Shown here: one piece after another, positions 1-8,864 of the stretch | Layout: each line of letters starts with the position of its first letter | Position numbering within the stretch: position 1 is the first letter of the stretch | Position numbers and translations under genes: made by a program | Origin: Mycolicibacterium rutilum | GTDB taxonomy: Bacteria; Actinomycetota; Actinomycetes; Mycobacteriales; Mycobacteriaceae | Assembly (NCBI RefSeq): GCF_900108565.1 | Contig: NZ_LT629971.1 | Coordinates: forward strand, 4,092,001 to 4,156,000 | Direction: 5' to 3' | DNA length: 64,000 nt | Notes under the pieces: model-generated | The model's database searches: none | What the model saw: only the letters and a program-made list of their open reading frames with translations | What the model was told of the DNA's origin: nothing

Positions 1-2
1 GC

Positions 3-1337
3 AACGAGTATTGGTTCGACGAGATGTACATGGTGGCTATCGGGCGCCACCACCTGGACTGGGGTTCGGCCGACCAGCCTCCCCTGGCCCCGGCGCTGGC
101 CGCGCTGATGGAGAGCATCGCGCCCGGTTCGATGCTCGCGATCCGCCTCCCTGTGGCGCTGGCCACGGCGGGCACGGTGGTGCTTGCCGGCCTGATCGCC
201 CGCGAACTCGGATGTGACCGGCGCGCACAGGGATTCACGGCGGCGGCGCAGGCCACCGTCATCTGGACCGCACTGGCCGGGCACTGGCTGACTCCGTACT
301 CGCTTGAACCCCTGCAGTGGTTACTGCTGATGTGGTTGCTGGTGCGCTGGATCCGAGTGCGCGACGACCGGTTGCTGCTGGCCTCGGGCGTCGTCGTCGG
401 GGTCGCGGCGCTGACCAAGTTCCAGGTCGCGGTGCTGTGCGTCGTCGTGCTCGCCGCGGTGGCTGCGGTCGGGCCCCGGGACCTGCTGCGCCGGCCGCTG
501 CTGTGGCTGGGTGCGGCGGTCGCGGCGCTGATCGCGGCGCCGACGCTGATCTGGCAGGCGAGCAACGGCTGGCCCCAACTGCAGATGGCCCCGGTGGTGG
601 CCGGCGAAGCCGAAGCGCTCTACGCCGGCAGAGCAGGCATCGCCGTGCAACTGATCGTCTTCGCGGGCGTGGCCGGGATCGCGCTGATGCTGTACGGGCT
701 GTGGCGGCTGCGGGACCCGCAGTTGCGCGACTACCGCTTCCTCGGCGTCACCTTCGTCGCGCTCTTCGTGCTGTTCGTGGTCACCGCCGGACGGCCCTAC
801 TATCTCGCGGGGCTGTACGCGCCGCTGATGGCGATCGGGGCGCTCGCCCTGCAGCAGCGCCGCGCCGCGGCGCCCCGCAGGCAGCGTTGGCTGGTGTGGC
901 CGACGTATGCAGTCGGCACTGCGTTAGCCCTTGCGACACTGGCACTTTCGGTAATCGTCGTCGACGACGAAGCCGGTGAGCGGATCGCGGCGCAGACCGC
1001 GGCCGCCTACCACGGGTTGCCCGAGCACCAGCGCGAGCGCACGGCGCTGATCGGCGCGTCCTACATCCTGGCCGCCTACGCCGACGGTTACGCGCAGCGG
1101 TATTCGCTGCCCCAGGCGTTCAGCCCCAGCCGCAGCTACGGGTACTTCCCACCGCCCCCGGAGTCCTGCGACACCGCCCTGTACCTCGGACGCGACGCGG
1201 CACTGCTGCGGCCGTACTTCGCCGACGTGCGGGTGGTCGGCGACATCGGTGACGACATGCGGGCCTACCTGTTGACCGGACGCCAAGAGTCCTGGGCCGG
1301 GATCTGGTCGCAGACGCGGACTTTGACCGTGTCCTGA
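3..1337 (+). CDS. GT39-family membrane glycosyltransferase (5' truncated)
   Basis: Partial gene: the reading frame is open to the window edge, so the true start lies upstream. About 444 residues are visible. The N-terminal part reads NEYWFDEMYM followed by a segment ending HHLDWGSADQPPL, which is the acidic first-loop signature of the ArnT/PMT_2 (GT39) family, whose members move a sugar from a polyprenyl-phosphate donor on the outer face of the membrane. At least seven hydrophobic segments follow, then a soluble C-terminal part of about 120 residues. The acceptor cannot be told from sequence; in mycobacteria candidates are cell-wall glycans, lipids or proteins. The gene ends 70 bp before the next start and may be the last of an upstream operon. 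Confidence 0.8.
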   Translation, partial: NEYWFDEMYMVAIGRHHLDWGSADQPPLAPALAALMESIAPGSMLAIRLPVALATAGTVVLAGLIARELGCDRRAQGFTAAAQATVIWTALAGHWLTPYSLEPLQWLLLMWLLVRWIRVRDDRLLLASGVVVGVAALTKFQVAVLCVVVLAAVAAVGPRDLLRRPLLWLGAAVAALIAAPTLIWQASNGWPQLQMAPVVAGEAEALYAGRAGIAVQLIVFAGVAGIALMLYGLWRLRDPQLRDYRFLGVTFVALFVLFVVTAGRPYYLAGLYAPLMAIGALALQQRRAAAPRRQRWLVWPTYAVGTALALATLALSVIVVDDEAGERIAAQTAAAYHGLPEHQRERTALIGASYILAAYADGYAQRYSLPQAFSPSRSYGYFPPPPESCDTALYLGRDAALLRPYFADVRVVGDIGDDMRAYLLTGRQESWAGIWSQTRTLTVS

Positions 1338-1407
1338 TTCCGCCTCGGCGGCGGGGGCACCTTTGGTAGAACGGTGCCAGTTTCAGCGGCGAACGAGGGA
1401 GCCTGCG

Positions 1408-1911
1408 ATGGGCCGGTGGTCACACGACGAGATCGACGAGGCGTTCCGCGCGTATCAGGACGTGGTCGCCGGCATCGCCACGACATGGGACTGGTCGAGT
1501 TACGCCGATCAGTTCACCGAGGACGCGACATACGTCGAGCACGCATTGGGCAACATGTCCGGCCGCGAGACGATCCGCGACTGGATCGTCTCGACCATGA
1601 ACATGTTCCCGGGCAGCGAGATGCCGTTCTATCCGGTCGAGTGGTACTCCATCGACGTCGACAAGGGCTGGGTCATCAACCGCAACGTCAACACGATGAA
1701 GGACCCGGGCGACGGCAGCGTGCACGGCACCCCGGTCATCACCGTGCTCAGATACGCCGGCGACGGCAAGTGGAGTTACGAGGAAGACGCCTACAACCCG
1801 ATGAACTTCCTGGTGATGGTGCAGAGCTACATCCAACGCTGCCACGAACTGGGCACCGTCTCCGACGACGCGCGCGTGTTTGCCAAGAACATGAACTGGC
1901 AGCTGTCATAA
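1408..1911 (+). CDS. NTF2/SnoaL-like domain protein
   Basis: A 167-residue single-domain protein. The N-terminal helix with EAFRAYQDVVAGI, the aromatic-rich segment WDWSSYADQFTEDATY and the following strands have the cone-shaped NTF2/SnoaL-like layout. Members include small enzymes (ketosteroid isomerase, limonene epoxide hydrolase) and non-enzymatic ligand binders; the substrate here is unknown. The ATG was chosen over an upstream in-frame start because a GAGGGA ribosome site lies 7 nt before it. The gene lies 43 bp upstream of the P450 gene on the same strand, so a shared lipid or steroid-like substrate is plausible but unproven. Confidence 0.7.
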   Translation: MGRWSHDEIDEAFRAYQDVVAGIATTWDWSSYADQFTEDATYVEHALGNMSGRETIRDWIVSTMNMFPGSEMPFYPVEWYSIDVDKGWVINRNVNTMKDPGDGSVHGTPVITVLRYAGDGKWSYEEDAYNPMNFLVMVQSYIQRCHELGTVSDDARVFAKNMNWQLS

Positions 1912-1942
1912 CCAATCTGGCTTGTGCGGGCCGCGGTCGGCC

Positions 1943-1948
1943 TACTCT
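1943..1948 (+). promoter_or_regulatory. -10 box of a leaderless P450 transcript
   Basis: TACTCT, six nt before the GTG start of the P450 gene. It fits the mycobacterial TANNNT -10 pattern and would place transcription start on the start codon. Confidence 0.5.
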
Positions 1949-1954
1949 CGAGGC

Positions 1955-3274
1955 GTGAGCACGACCACCCCGCGCAGCCCCGCGGCGCATCTGGTCCGGG
2001 CGAACGGCACGCCGCCTCCGGAGGTGCCGCTCGCCGATGTCGACCTCAGTTCCTGGAAGTTCTGGCTGAGTTCGGACGATTTCCGCGACGGCGCCTTCGC
2101 CACGCTTCGGCGCGAGGCGCCGGTGTCGTTTCACGAGCCGCCCGACTACCCGGGTGTGGACGTGGGGCCGGGTCACTGGGCGATCACCCGGTTCGACGAC
2201 GTCTGGTACGCCAGCAGGCATCCACACATCTTCAGTTCCAGCCCGAGCATCACCATCAACGACGCCAACCCCGACCTGTCGGAGTACTTCGGCTCGATGA
2301 TCGTGATGGACGACCCGCGGCATCTGCGGTTGCGCAACATCGTCAGCCGCGCCTTCACCCCGAGGGTCGTCGCACGCACGGAGGAGTCGGTACGCAACCG
2401 GGCGCGACGCCTGGTGCAGAACATGATCGCCGAGCATCCCGACGGCACCGGTGACGTGGTCTCCGAACTGGCCGGACCGCTACCGCTGCAGGTGATCTGC
2501 GACATGATGGGCATCCCCGAAAGCGACCATCAGCAGATCTTCCACTGGACCAACGTGATCCTCGGATTCGGCGACAAAGACATCGCCCAGGACTACAACG
2601 AGTTGGTGCAGGTCGCGATCGACATCGGTGCGTACGCCACCGCGCACGCCGAAGATCGCCGGGCCCGCCCGCAGGAGGACCTCACGACGGCCCTGGTGCA
2701 GGCCGAGGTCGACGGCGAACGGCTGACCTCGGCCGAGATCGCGTCGTTCTTCATCCTGTTGGTCGTCGCGGGCAACGAGACCACCCGCAACGCGATCAGC
2801 CACGGCGTGCTGGCGCTGACCCGCTTCCCCGATGAGCGGGCCCGCTGGTGGGCCGACTACGAGGCGCTTGCCCCCACCGCCGTCGAGGAGATCGTGCGTT
2901 GGGCGTCACCGGTGATCTACATGCGGCGCAGACTGACCCAGGACTGCGAGCTGGGCGGCGTCAAGATGGCTGCCGGCGACAAGGCCACGCTGTGGTACTG
3001 CTCGGCGAACCGCGACGAGGCCAAGTTCGCCGAACCGTGGACCTTCGACGTCGGTCGCAGCCCGAACCCGCACGCGGGATTCGGCGGGGGCGGCGCGCAC
3101 TTCTGCCTGGGCGCCAACCTCGCCCGCCGCGAGATCAGCGTCGTCTTCGAGGAGTTGCACCGACAGGTCCCCGACATCGCCGCCACCGAAGAGCCCGCGC
3201 GGCTGTTGTCGCCGTTCATCCACGGCATCAAGCGCTTACCGGTGTCCTGGACACCCCCGACACCACCGCGATGA
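1955..3274 (+). CDS. cyp124: Cytochrome P450, CYP124-type methyl-branched lipid omega-hydroxylase
   Basis: A 439-residue soluble P450. The N-terminal motif VRANGTPPPEVPLADV, the block SEYFGSMIVMDDPRH, the I-helix VVAGNETTRN (near residue 273) and the heme loop FGGGGAHFCLG with ligand Cys384 closely match what I remember of M. tuberculosis CYP124A1 (Rv2266). That enzyme hydroxylates the terminal methyl of branched lipids such as phytanic acid and cholesterol side chains, using ferredoxin and NADPH. The GTG start lies six nt after a TACTCT -10 box, which fits a leaderless transcript better than the upstream TTG at 1922. The 3' end overlaps the convergent FAD oxidoreductase gene by 47 bp. No ferredoxin gene is adjacent. 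Confidence 0.9.
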   Translation: MSTTTPRSPAAHLVRANGTPPPEVPLADVDLSSWKFWLSSDDFRDGAFATLRREAPVSFHEPPDYPGVDVGPGHWAITRFDDVWYASRHPHIFSSSPSITINDANPDLSEYFGSMIVMDDPRHLRLRNIVSRAFTPRVVARTEESVRNRARRLVQNMIAEHPDGTGDVVSELAGPLPLQVICDMMGIPESDHQQIFHWTNVILGFGDKDIAQDYNELVQVAIDIGAYATAHAEDRRARPQEDLTTALVQAEVDGERLTSAEIASFFILLVVAGNETTRNAISHGVLALTRFPDERARWWADYEALAPTAVEEIVRWASPVIYMRRRLTQDCELGGVKMAAGDKATLWYCSANRDEAKFAEPWTFDVGRSPNPHAGFGGGGAHFCLGANLARREISVVFEELHRQVPDIAATEEPARLLSPFIHGIKRLPVSWTPPTPPR

Positions 3275-4556
3275 GCTCGTCGCGGGTGGGCCCGGGCGGC
3301 GGAGCGGGTCGCCAACCGCTCGCATAGCGGGCCCTGGCGCGTGGTTCGCCGGCCTCCAGGCTGGCCGGCAGTGCGTCCATGCTGGCGTACGGCGCGACGA
3401 CGGCGGCGAGCTCCGCATCGGCTCCGGCCGCGGCGACGATCAGATCGGACGGCAACCGCGCGCCGAGATCGACGTCCTGGCCCGACCAGCGGCGCATCCG
3501 CGCCGCGTCGGCGTAGCAATGGTCCTCGTACCAGGGCCTGATCGTGGTCTCACACCAGGTGTCGAAAGCCATTGTCGCGGAGGCGATATCGCTGCCGTGC
3601 GCGTCGAGTGCGCCGACCATCGCCCGTGCCTGCAGCAAGGCGAGCGCCACGCCGCGCCCGGCCAGCGGCGTCGTCGTGCACACCGCGTCGCCCACCGAGA
3701 TGAGCCCGACCAGCGCGGGCCGCCCGGTGCTGTCGAGCTGGCCACGGTAGCTGTTGACCAGTCGGCCCCCGGGCAGCGGTGGGGACAGCGCACGGCAGCG
3801 GGCCGGGTCGACCCAGTCGGCGAGCTGCGGTATCCGCTGTACGGCGGTCTCGAACAGTTCCGGGTGCCGGAGCCGACGCAGCCGATCGTCGGTGCCGTCG
3901 TGCACGAGCGTGACCGAGAACATCGCGTTGTCGTGCAGATACGCCAGTGCCCAGTAGCGGGGAAACGCCAGCACGGTGCCGAACGGCGTCGTCGCTGCCG
4001 GCGCCGCGGTGCCGGGGCGCAGCCGGTACTGCCTGCTGACGTAGGCGGCGCCGCACGGCCGGCTGGACGCCGGCGGACGCAGCGCACGGGTGAATCGGCT
4101 GTCGCGTCCGGACGCGTCGACCACGAGATCCGCGGAATGACTCGTGGCGCCCGCCGTCACCCCGGCGGCCCGGCCGTCCGCCACGATCACCCGGTCGACG
4201 TTGCCGGTGACCATGTCGACACCGGGCTCGCGCGCCGCACAGTTCCACAGCACGCGGTCGAAGGTGGCGCGGCTGCACAGCAGACCGACCGCCCCACCCG
4301 CCCCGTCGCGCGCGATCACCGCACCCGCCGCGCGCAGCTCGCCCAGCACGTCGGGCAGTTCGGCGGCGAGCGCGTCGATGACCTGCCGGCGGAAGGTGTG
4401 GGCCTGCTCGAACTGCATGACGGCGCGCCGGTGCCACCGGCCGGACCGCGGGGGTCCGGGATCGCGGTCGACGACGGTGACGCGGTGCCCGCGCCGGGCC
4501 AGTGCGAGCGTGCTGAACAGCCCGGCCGGCCCGGCCCCTACCACCGCGATACGCAT
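3228..4556 (-). CDS. FAD-dependent oxidoreductase (geranylgeranyl-reductase/halogenase-like fold)
   Basis: A 442-residue flavoprotein. The N-terminus MRIAVVGAGPAGLFS is a Rossmann dinucleotide site (GxGxxG), and LISVGDAVCTTTPLAGRG around residue 320 is the second FAD-binding GD motif of the PHBH-type superfamily. The halogenase WxWxIP motif is not seen. The substrate is unknown. The gene is transcribed away from a TetR gene 58 bp distant, the usual arrangement for a repressor and its target. ATG 4556 was chosen because the Rossmann motif begins immediately; a longer in-frame extension would run into the regulator gene. Its 3' end overlaps the P450 gene tail to tail. Confidence 0.8.
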   Translation of the reverse strand: MRIAVVGAGPAGLFSTLALARRGHRVTVVDRDPGPPRSGRWHRRAVMQFEQAHTFRRQVIDALAAELPDVLGELRAAGAVIARDGAGGAVGLLCSRATFDRVLWNCAAREPGVDMVTGNVDRVIVADGRAAGVTAGATSHSADLVVDASGRDSRFTRALRPPASSRPCGAAYVSRQYRLRPGTAAPAATTPFGTVLAFPRYWALAYLHDNAMFSVTLVHDGTDDRLRRLRHPELFETAVQRIPQLADWVDPARCRALSPPLPGGRLVNSYRGQLDSTGRPALVGLISVGDAVCTTTPLAGRGVALALLQARAMVGALDAHGSDIASATMAFDTWCETTIRPWYEDHCYADAARMRRWSGQDVDLGARLPSDLIVAAAGADAELAAVVAPYASMDALPASLEAGEPRARARYASGWRPAPPPGPTRDELIAVVSGVSRTPVSA

Positions 4557-4570
4557 CGGCGCTCCCGAAA

Positions 4571-4600
4571 TTGAGGTAACATATTGTGTAATGAATACGT
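4571..4600. promoter_or_regulatory. Divergent promoter region, AT-rich
   Basis: An AT-rich island in very GC-rich DNA between the FAD oxidoreductase and TetR starts. On the plus strand TATTGT (4582-4587) and on the minus strand TATGTT (complement of 4578-4583) are candidate overlapping -10 boxes. No convincing inverted repeat is present, so the operator cannot be placed. Confidence 0.4.
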
Positions 4601-4614
4601 CGATGGCCACCTGA

Positions 4615-5253
4615 ATGAGTGAAGCTGTCAAGCGCACGTACTCGTCGCAGTTGCGCTCCGCGCAAGCCCGCGAGACGCGGCGCGCGATCGTGGCGGCGGC
4701 GTCGCGCCTGTTCGTCGAGTCCGGGTACGGCGCGACGACGACCGAGGCGATCGCCGAAGCCGCCGGGGTGAGCCGCAAGACGGTGTTCACCGCGGCGGGC
4801 GGCAAGGCCGACATCCTGCGGCTGGCCATCGAATGGGCGGTCGCCGGCGACGACGAACCCACCGCACTCGTCGACCGCGACGTGGTTCGCCGACTGCTGG
4901 CCGAGGCCGACCCGGTAGCGCTGCTGCGGGGCTGGGCCGCGGTCATCGCCGACATTGACGCACGCACGGCCCGGTTGCTCACCGCGCTGGAGGCGGCCGC
5001 GGCGTCGGACGCCGACGCCAGGGAACTGGCCGACCGGTTCGAGCGGCAGCGCCTGGCCGGCGCGCGCCGCGTCGTGGACCGGCTGAGTGCACTCGGTGCG
5101 CTGGGGCTCAGCCGCCGCGACGCGGTCGACCTGGCGTGGCTGTCGACCGATCCGGTGCTCTACCACCGCCTGGTGCACACGCGGGGCTGGTCGGCGCGCC
5201 GGTTCGAAAAGTGGTTGGCCGAAACCCTGTGTCGGCAGCTGCTCGGCGGGTAA
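4615..5253 (+). CDS. TetR-family transcriptional regulator
   Basis: A 212-residue protein. Residues 18-65 form the TetR helix-turn-helix: ETRRAIVAAASRLFVESGYG leads into TTEAIAEAAGVSRKTVF. The usual FYxHF after the recognition helix is replaced by FTAAGGK. The remainder is an all-alpha ligand-binding domain of normal size. Divergent placement next to the FAD oxidoreductase suggests it represses that gene and itself in response to a small ligand, possibly a substrate of the flavoprotein. The baeRF-like gene begins 10 bp downstream, so the two may be co-transcribed. Confidence 0.85.
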   Translation: MSEAVKRTYSSQLRSAQARETRRAIVAAASRLFVESGYGATTTEAIAEAAGVSRKTVFTAAGGKADILRLAIEWAVAGDDEPTALVDRDVVRRLLAEADPVALLRGWAAVIADIDARTARLLTALEAAAASDADARELADRFERQRLAGARRVVDRLSALGALGLSRRDAVDLAWLSTDPVLYHRLVHTRGWSARRFEKWLAETLCRQLLGG

Positions 5254-5263
5254 CCCCACAGCC

Positions 5264-6367
5264 ATGCAATCGGAACACTTTCGCACGCTGCTGACCTCGA
5301 CCGGCCCCTTCGCCTCGGTGTACTTCGACGACTCCCACAACACCGAGGACGCGGCCGCCCAGATGGATCTCAAGTGGCGCGCGCTGCGCGAACAACTCGA
5401 GCAGCAGGGCGCCGATCCGGCGGTGACCGAGAGCGTCGAACAGGCCGTCGTCTCGGCCAAGCCGCCGGTCGGCCGCAGCGGGCGTGCCGTCGTCGCCAGC
5501 CCTGACGGCGTCCTGGTCAACGAACACCTGATCCGGCCCACCGGCCCCACCGTGCGGGTCTCCGAGTTGCCGTACCTCGTGCCGCTCGTCGAGCACGGCC
5601 TCGACCGGCCGACCTACGCGGTGGTGATCGTCGACCACGAGGGCGGTGACCTCACGCTGTACCGCGAGGGCACCGCGGTCACCGACACCGTCGACGGCAC
5701 CGCCTATCCGGTGCACAAGGCGGGCGGCGCCGAATCGCCCGGCTACGGTGATCCGCAGCGCGCCGCCGAGGGTGCCCGCGAGCAGAACATTCGGGCGGTG
5801 GCAAGCCAACTGACCACGCTCGTCGACGACGCCTCCCCCGAGGTGGTGTTCGTCGTCGGTGAGGTCCAGTCGCGCACCGACCTCACCGCGCAGCTCCCCG
5901 AGCGGGTCACCGATCTGCTCGTCGATCTGAACGTCGGCGCACGGCACAGCGGCTTCGACGACGCCGACCTGCGCCACGAGATCGACCAGGAGTTCCAGCG
6001 GCGGCGGGTCGCGGCGATCGACGATGCGGCACAACGCTTCACGGCCGAGAAGGGCCGCGGCGAGGGACTGGCCACCGAGGGGCTGGACGGCGTCACCGCC
6101 GCGTTGCGGGCCGGTGCGGTCGAGACGCTGATCATCGGCGACGTCGGCGATGCGACGGTGGTGGCCGGCGACGACCTGTCGACGATCGCGCCGAACGCCA
6201 ACGTGTTGTCCGAACTCGGCACCGCGCCGACACGCACGCTGCGGGTCGACGAGGCGCTGCCGATGGCGGCGATCTCGACCGGCGCCGCGTTGATCCGCAC
6301 CGACGAGCGCATCGACCCTGCCGACGGTGTGGCTGCGATCCTGCGGTACGCGCTGCCCCGGTCGTGA
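5264..6367 (+). CDS. baeRF2-type release-factor-like protein (Rv2629-like)
   Basis: A 367-residue protein resembling, from memory, M. tuberculosis Rv2629. The early GPFASVYFDDSHNTEDA, the central PEVVFVVGEVQSRTDL and the C-terminal TLIIGDVGDATVV mark the bacterial archaeo-eukaryotic release factor (baeRF, eRF1/Vms1-like) fold. Related Vms1 proteins cleave peptidyl-tRNA; the biochemical role of the mycobacterial proteins is unknown, and Rv2629 has been linked to dormancy. I do not see the GGQ loop of true eRF1. The ATG beginning MQSEHFRTL is preferred to an upstream frame that runs through the TetR gene. It is followed by a convergent HAD gene after only 4 bp. Confidence 0.75.
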   Translation: MQSEHFRTLLTSTGPFASVYFDDSHNTEDAAAQMDLKWRALREQLEQQGADPAVTESVEQAVVSAKPPVGRSGRAVVASPDGVLVNEHLIRPTGPTVRVSELPYLVPLVEHGLDRPTYAVVIVDHEGGDLTLYREGTAVTDTVDGTAYPVHKAGGAESPGYGDPQRAAEGAREQNIRAVASQLTTLVDDASPEVVFVVGEVQSRTDLTAQLPERVTDLLVDLNVGARHSGFDDADLRHEIDQEFQRRRVAAIDDAAQRFTAEKGRGEGLATEGLDGVTAALRAGAVETLIIGDVGDATVVAGDDLSTIAPNANVLSELGTAPTRTLRVDEALPMAAISTGAALIRTDERIDPADGVAAILRYALPRS

Positions 6368-6371
6368 GGGC

Positions 6372-7061
6372 TTAGCGGGCGCCGACGATGTTGGCCAGCG
6401 CCGCGATCGGGGTGTCGTCGAGGTGCTGGCACAACTCCTTCGGATGTTCGAAAACCCGTTGAGCGCCTGCGGTTTCCAGCTCGTCGCGGGACACTCCCCC
6501 GCTGAGCACGCCGAGGCTGTCGACACCGGCCCGCGCGCACGCCTCCATGTCCCACACCGAGTCGCCGACGAACACGGCGTGCGCGGCGACCACACCCGCC
6601 CGCTCGAGCGCGACGTTGACGATGTCGGGTTTGGGCTTGGCGGTGTCGACGTCCTCCGATGACGTCACCGCGGACACCAGGTGGTCGCTGTCGAGCACCT
6701 CACGCAGCACCGCGAGTTCGTCCTCGGGCGCCGAGGTCGCCAGCACGACCTGGACACCGAGTTTGTGCACGGCCTCGAGCAATTCCCGCGCACCGGGCAG
6801 GCGCTTGAGGTATGGCGCCGACTCCTTGTAGTAGCGCGAGTGCAGATCCTTGGCCTGTTCTCGGGTGGCGGTGTCGGCGTCCGGTGTCAACGTCTCGACC
6901 AGAGTGGTGCCGTCCATGCCGATGAGCCGGTGGATCCGCCACGCCTCGACCGCGCACCCCGCCTCCTGGAAGGCGCGGTACCACGCGTGCACGTGCAGGT
7001 AGTTCGAATCGACCAGCGTGCCGTCGATGTCGAACAGCACCGCGGCGCCCTGGCCGGTCAC
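6372..7061 (-). CDS. HAD-superfamily hydrolase (phosphoglycolate phosphatase-like)
   Basis: A 229-residue phosphatase-type HAD protein. Motif I is LFDIDGTLVDSN with the nucleophilic Asp, motif II is the Thr in VLATSAP, motif III is the Lys in TAKPKPDI and motif IV is VFVGDSVWDMEA. The alpha-helical C1 cap between motifs I and II is present. Such enzymes dephosphorylate small phosphorylated metabolites; the substrate is not predictable. Its ATG overlaps the stop of the upstream membrane coiled-coil gene by 4 bp (ATGA), so translation is coupled. Confidence 0.85.
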   Translation of the reverse strand: MTGQGAAVLFDIDGTLVDSNYLHVHAWYRAFQEAGCAVEAWRIHRLIGMDGTTLVETLTPDADTATREQAKDLHSRYYKESAPYLKRLPGARELLEAVHKLGVQVVLATSAPEDELAVLREVLDSDHLVSAVTSSEDVDTAKPKPDIVNVALERAGVVAAHAVFVGDSVWDMEACARAGVDSLGVLSGGVSRDELETAGAQRVFEHPKELCQHLDDTPIAALANIVGAR

Positions 7062-7546
7062 GGGCGCCGGTGCTCCACCGGCGTGCCCGGCGCCTTGGTG
7101 AGCGAGTCATACCCCGTCTGCTCGTACCCTGTCTGTCCGCTGCCGGCCTGCCCGCGGACCGCGTCCGGCCCCTGGGCATCGGCCTTCTGGCCGTGGTCGT
7201 TGACGCGGGGATCGAGCGCGTCGGCACGCGCCCGCTGCTCGTCGAGTTCGTCGCGCTTGGTGTTCACGGCGTCGCGGTGCGTACGAGCGGCGTCCTGCAG
7301 CCGGGCGGCCTCGGCGGCCTTGGCCTCGGCTTCGGCCTGCGCGGCGCGGGCGCGGGCTTCGGTCTCCTGCGCGACGGTTTCGCGCTTCTCGACGTGCTGC
7401 GACTTCTGGTCGACCTCGGCGCGGAGCCGCTCGGCCTCCACCCGGCGCCGTTCGGTGCGTGCCCGCCGGGCCAGGTAGGCCACCAGGGCGATGGCCACGA
7501 TCGCCGCTATCGCGACCACGATCCACACGATGACGTTGTTATCCAT
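7058..7546 (-). CDS. Membrane-anchored coiled-coil protein
   Basis: A 162-residue protein. Residues 4-25 are a hydrophobic N-terminal anchor (VIVWIVVAIAAIVAIALVAY), followed by a positive patch RRARTERRR and a long Ala/Glu/Gln/Arg-rich helix (about 30-110) with heptad character. The tail is Gly/Gln/Tyr-rich and disordered, with SGQTGYEQTGYDS. Topology is probably N-out with the helix in the cytoplasm. No known domain is recognised. An AAGGAG ribosome site lies 6 nt before the ATG. It is co-transcribed with the HAD gene. Confidence 0.7.
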   Translation of the reverse strand: MDNNVIVWIVVAIAAIVAIALVAYLARRARTERRRVEAERLRAEVDQKSQHVEKRETVAQETEARARAAQAEAEAKAAEAARLQDAARTHRDAVNTKRDELDEQRARADALDPRVNDHGQKADAQGPDAVRGQAGSGQTGYEQTGYDSLTKAPGTPVEHRRP

Positions 7547-7637
7547 GTCGGCTCCTTCGCTCGGTCGAGCCGGCTCATTGACGAACCCGCTAATTCGGCG
7601 TGTGCCCCGGCAGGCGACCGGTTAAACGAGCACCGGT

Positions 7638-8864
7638 TCAGAAGTAGCCGTTGGCCGCCGGCCACACGCCGTTGACGGCGTAGTTCCCGGCGGCGTACGC
7701 CTTGTACGACAGCGGGCTGTGGCTGGCGATCGTGCGGACGTTGCGCCAGTGCCGGTCGAGGTTCAGGGTCCGAGCCGTGGCCGACGCTCCCCCGGTGTCG
7801 AACAACCGCTCGGCCGCTGCGAGTGCCAGCCGCTCGCTGATCAGTTGGGCCTTGGCGACCGTCACCGCCAGCTCGGCGAGCGCGTCCGGGTCGTCCTGGC
7901 TGTGCGTGTCGACCAGCGCGTCGATCGCCTCGGCGGCGCTGAGCACGATCGCCTCGGCGGCGGCCGCCTCGGCGGTGATGGTGCCGACGGCCTGCAGCAC
8001 GAACGGGTCCCCCGATGCGGAGTCGGCCAGCGAATGCGCGGCCGGGCGTGCCCTGGTGCGCACGAACGTCACCGCATCGTCGGCGACCGCGTGCGCGATC
8101 CCCGCAGTGACCGCCGCCAGGTACAACTGCAAGAACGCCGTGCCGTGGCCCAGGTGCCTGCCGTCGGACACCGTCGTCACCTCGGTCGGGTGCACCACCA
8201 CGTCGGTGAACCGGGTGCCGCCGCTGGCCGTCGCGCGCTGCCCGAAACCGTCCCAGTCGTCGTAGAGATCGACGCCGTCCCGGTTGGCCGGGATGATCGC
8301 CTGCAGGTCCCTGCCGTCGGCGTCGACCGCGGACACCGCGATGAGATCGGCGAACAGGGTTCCGGTGGAATAGAACTTGTACCCGTTGAGCCGCAGCACC
8401 CCGTCGGCGTCGGCGATGACGCGAGTTTCTGCACTCGACGGCGATTTGCCGTTGCCGTCGGTGATGGCGTTGCCGAACACCTGGCCCGCGATGATCTGCG
8501 GGAACCAGCGCTGCCGTTCATCTTCGGTCGCGCGGTTGCTCAACAGCCGTTCGGCGAACCCGAAGTGCGGCCGAAGTGCCTGCGCCACATTGGAACTGCC
8601 GCGGGCGATCTGGATGACGGCGGCAATCACCTGTCGTGCGCCTGCGCCGGGCCCGCCGTAACGGACCGGCACCCGCAGCCCGAGCAGGCCGGCGCGGCGC
8701 AGCCGTCCGACGGCGTCGACCTGCAGCACCCGATCGCGCTCGGCGGCGGCGTCGGCGTGCCGGAGGTCGGCGACGATCTGCGGCAGCCGCGCCAGCCGGT
8801 CGTTGACCGAGCCGGCCAACGGCTCGTCGATGAACGCTGCGCGCGGCGTCACGGCGGCGGTCAT
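7638..8864 (-). CDS. Acyl-CoA dehydrogenase-fold flavin monooxygenase (DszC/SfnB-like)
   Basis: A 408-residue protein with the acyl-CoA dehydrogenase fold: N-terminal helical domain, central beta domain around NGYKFYSTGTLFADL, and C-terminal four-helix domain. The segment GSSNVAQALRPHFGF and the ending HRHWRN-like DRHWRNVRTIASHSP are typical of the DszC/SfnB subgroup, which uses reduced FMN and oxygen on organosulfur or amine compounds rather than dehydrogenating acyl-CoA. The general-base Glu of true acyl-CoA dehydrogenases is not evident at the expected C-terminal place. It overlaps the upstream glutamine-synthetase-like gene by 4 bp and ends the three-gene operon. A separate flavin reductase would be needed and is not in the window. 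Confidence 0.75.
   Translation of the reverse strand: MTAAVTPRAAFIDEPLAGSVNDRLARLPQIVADLRHADAAAERDRVLQVDAVGRLRRAGLLGLRVPVRYGGPGAGARQVIAAVIQIARGSSNVAQALRPHFGFAERLLSNRATEDERQRWFPQIIAGQVFGNAITDGNGKSPSSAETRVIADADGVLRLNGYKFYSTGTLFADLIAVSAVDADGRDLQAIIPANRDGVDLYDDWDGFGQRATASGGTRFTDVVVHPTEVTTVSDGRHLGHGTAFLQLYLAAVTAGIAHAVADDAVTFVRTRARPAAHSLADSASGDPFVLQAVGTITAEAAAAEAIVLSAAEAIDALVDTHSQDDPDALAELAVTVAKAQLISERLALAAAERLFDTGGASATARTLNLDRHWRNVRTIASHSPLSYKAYAAGNYAVNGVWPAANGYF

Noticed and set aside
4566..4600. TetR operator palindrome in the divergent region at 4.57 kb
   Set aside because: No alignment of the AT-rich segment gives arms of more than about three matching pairs in a row.
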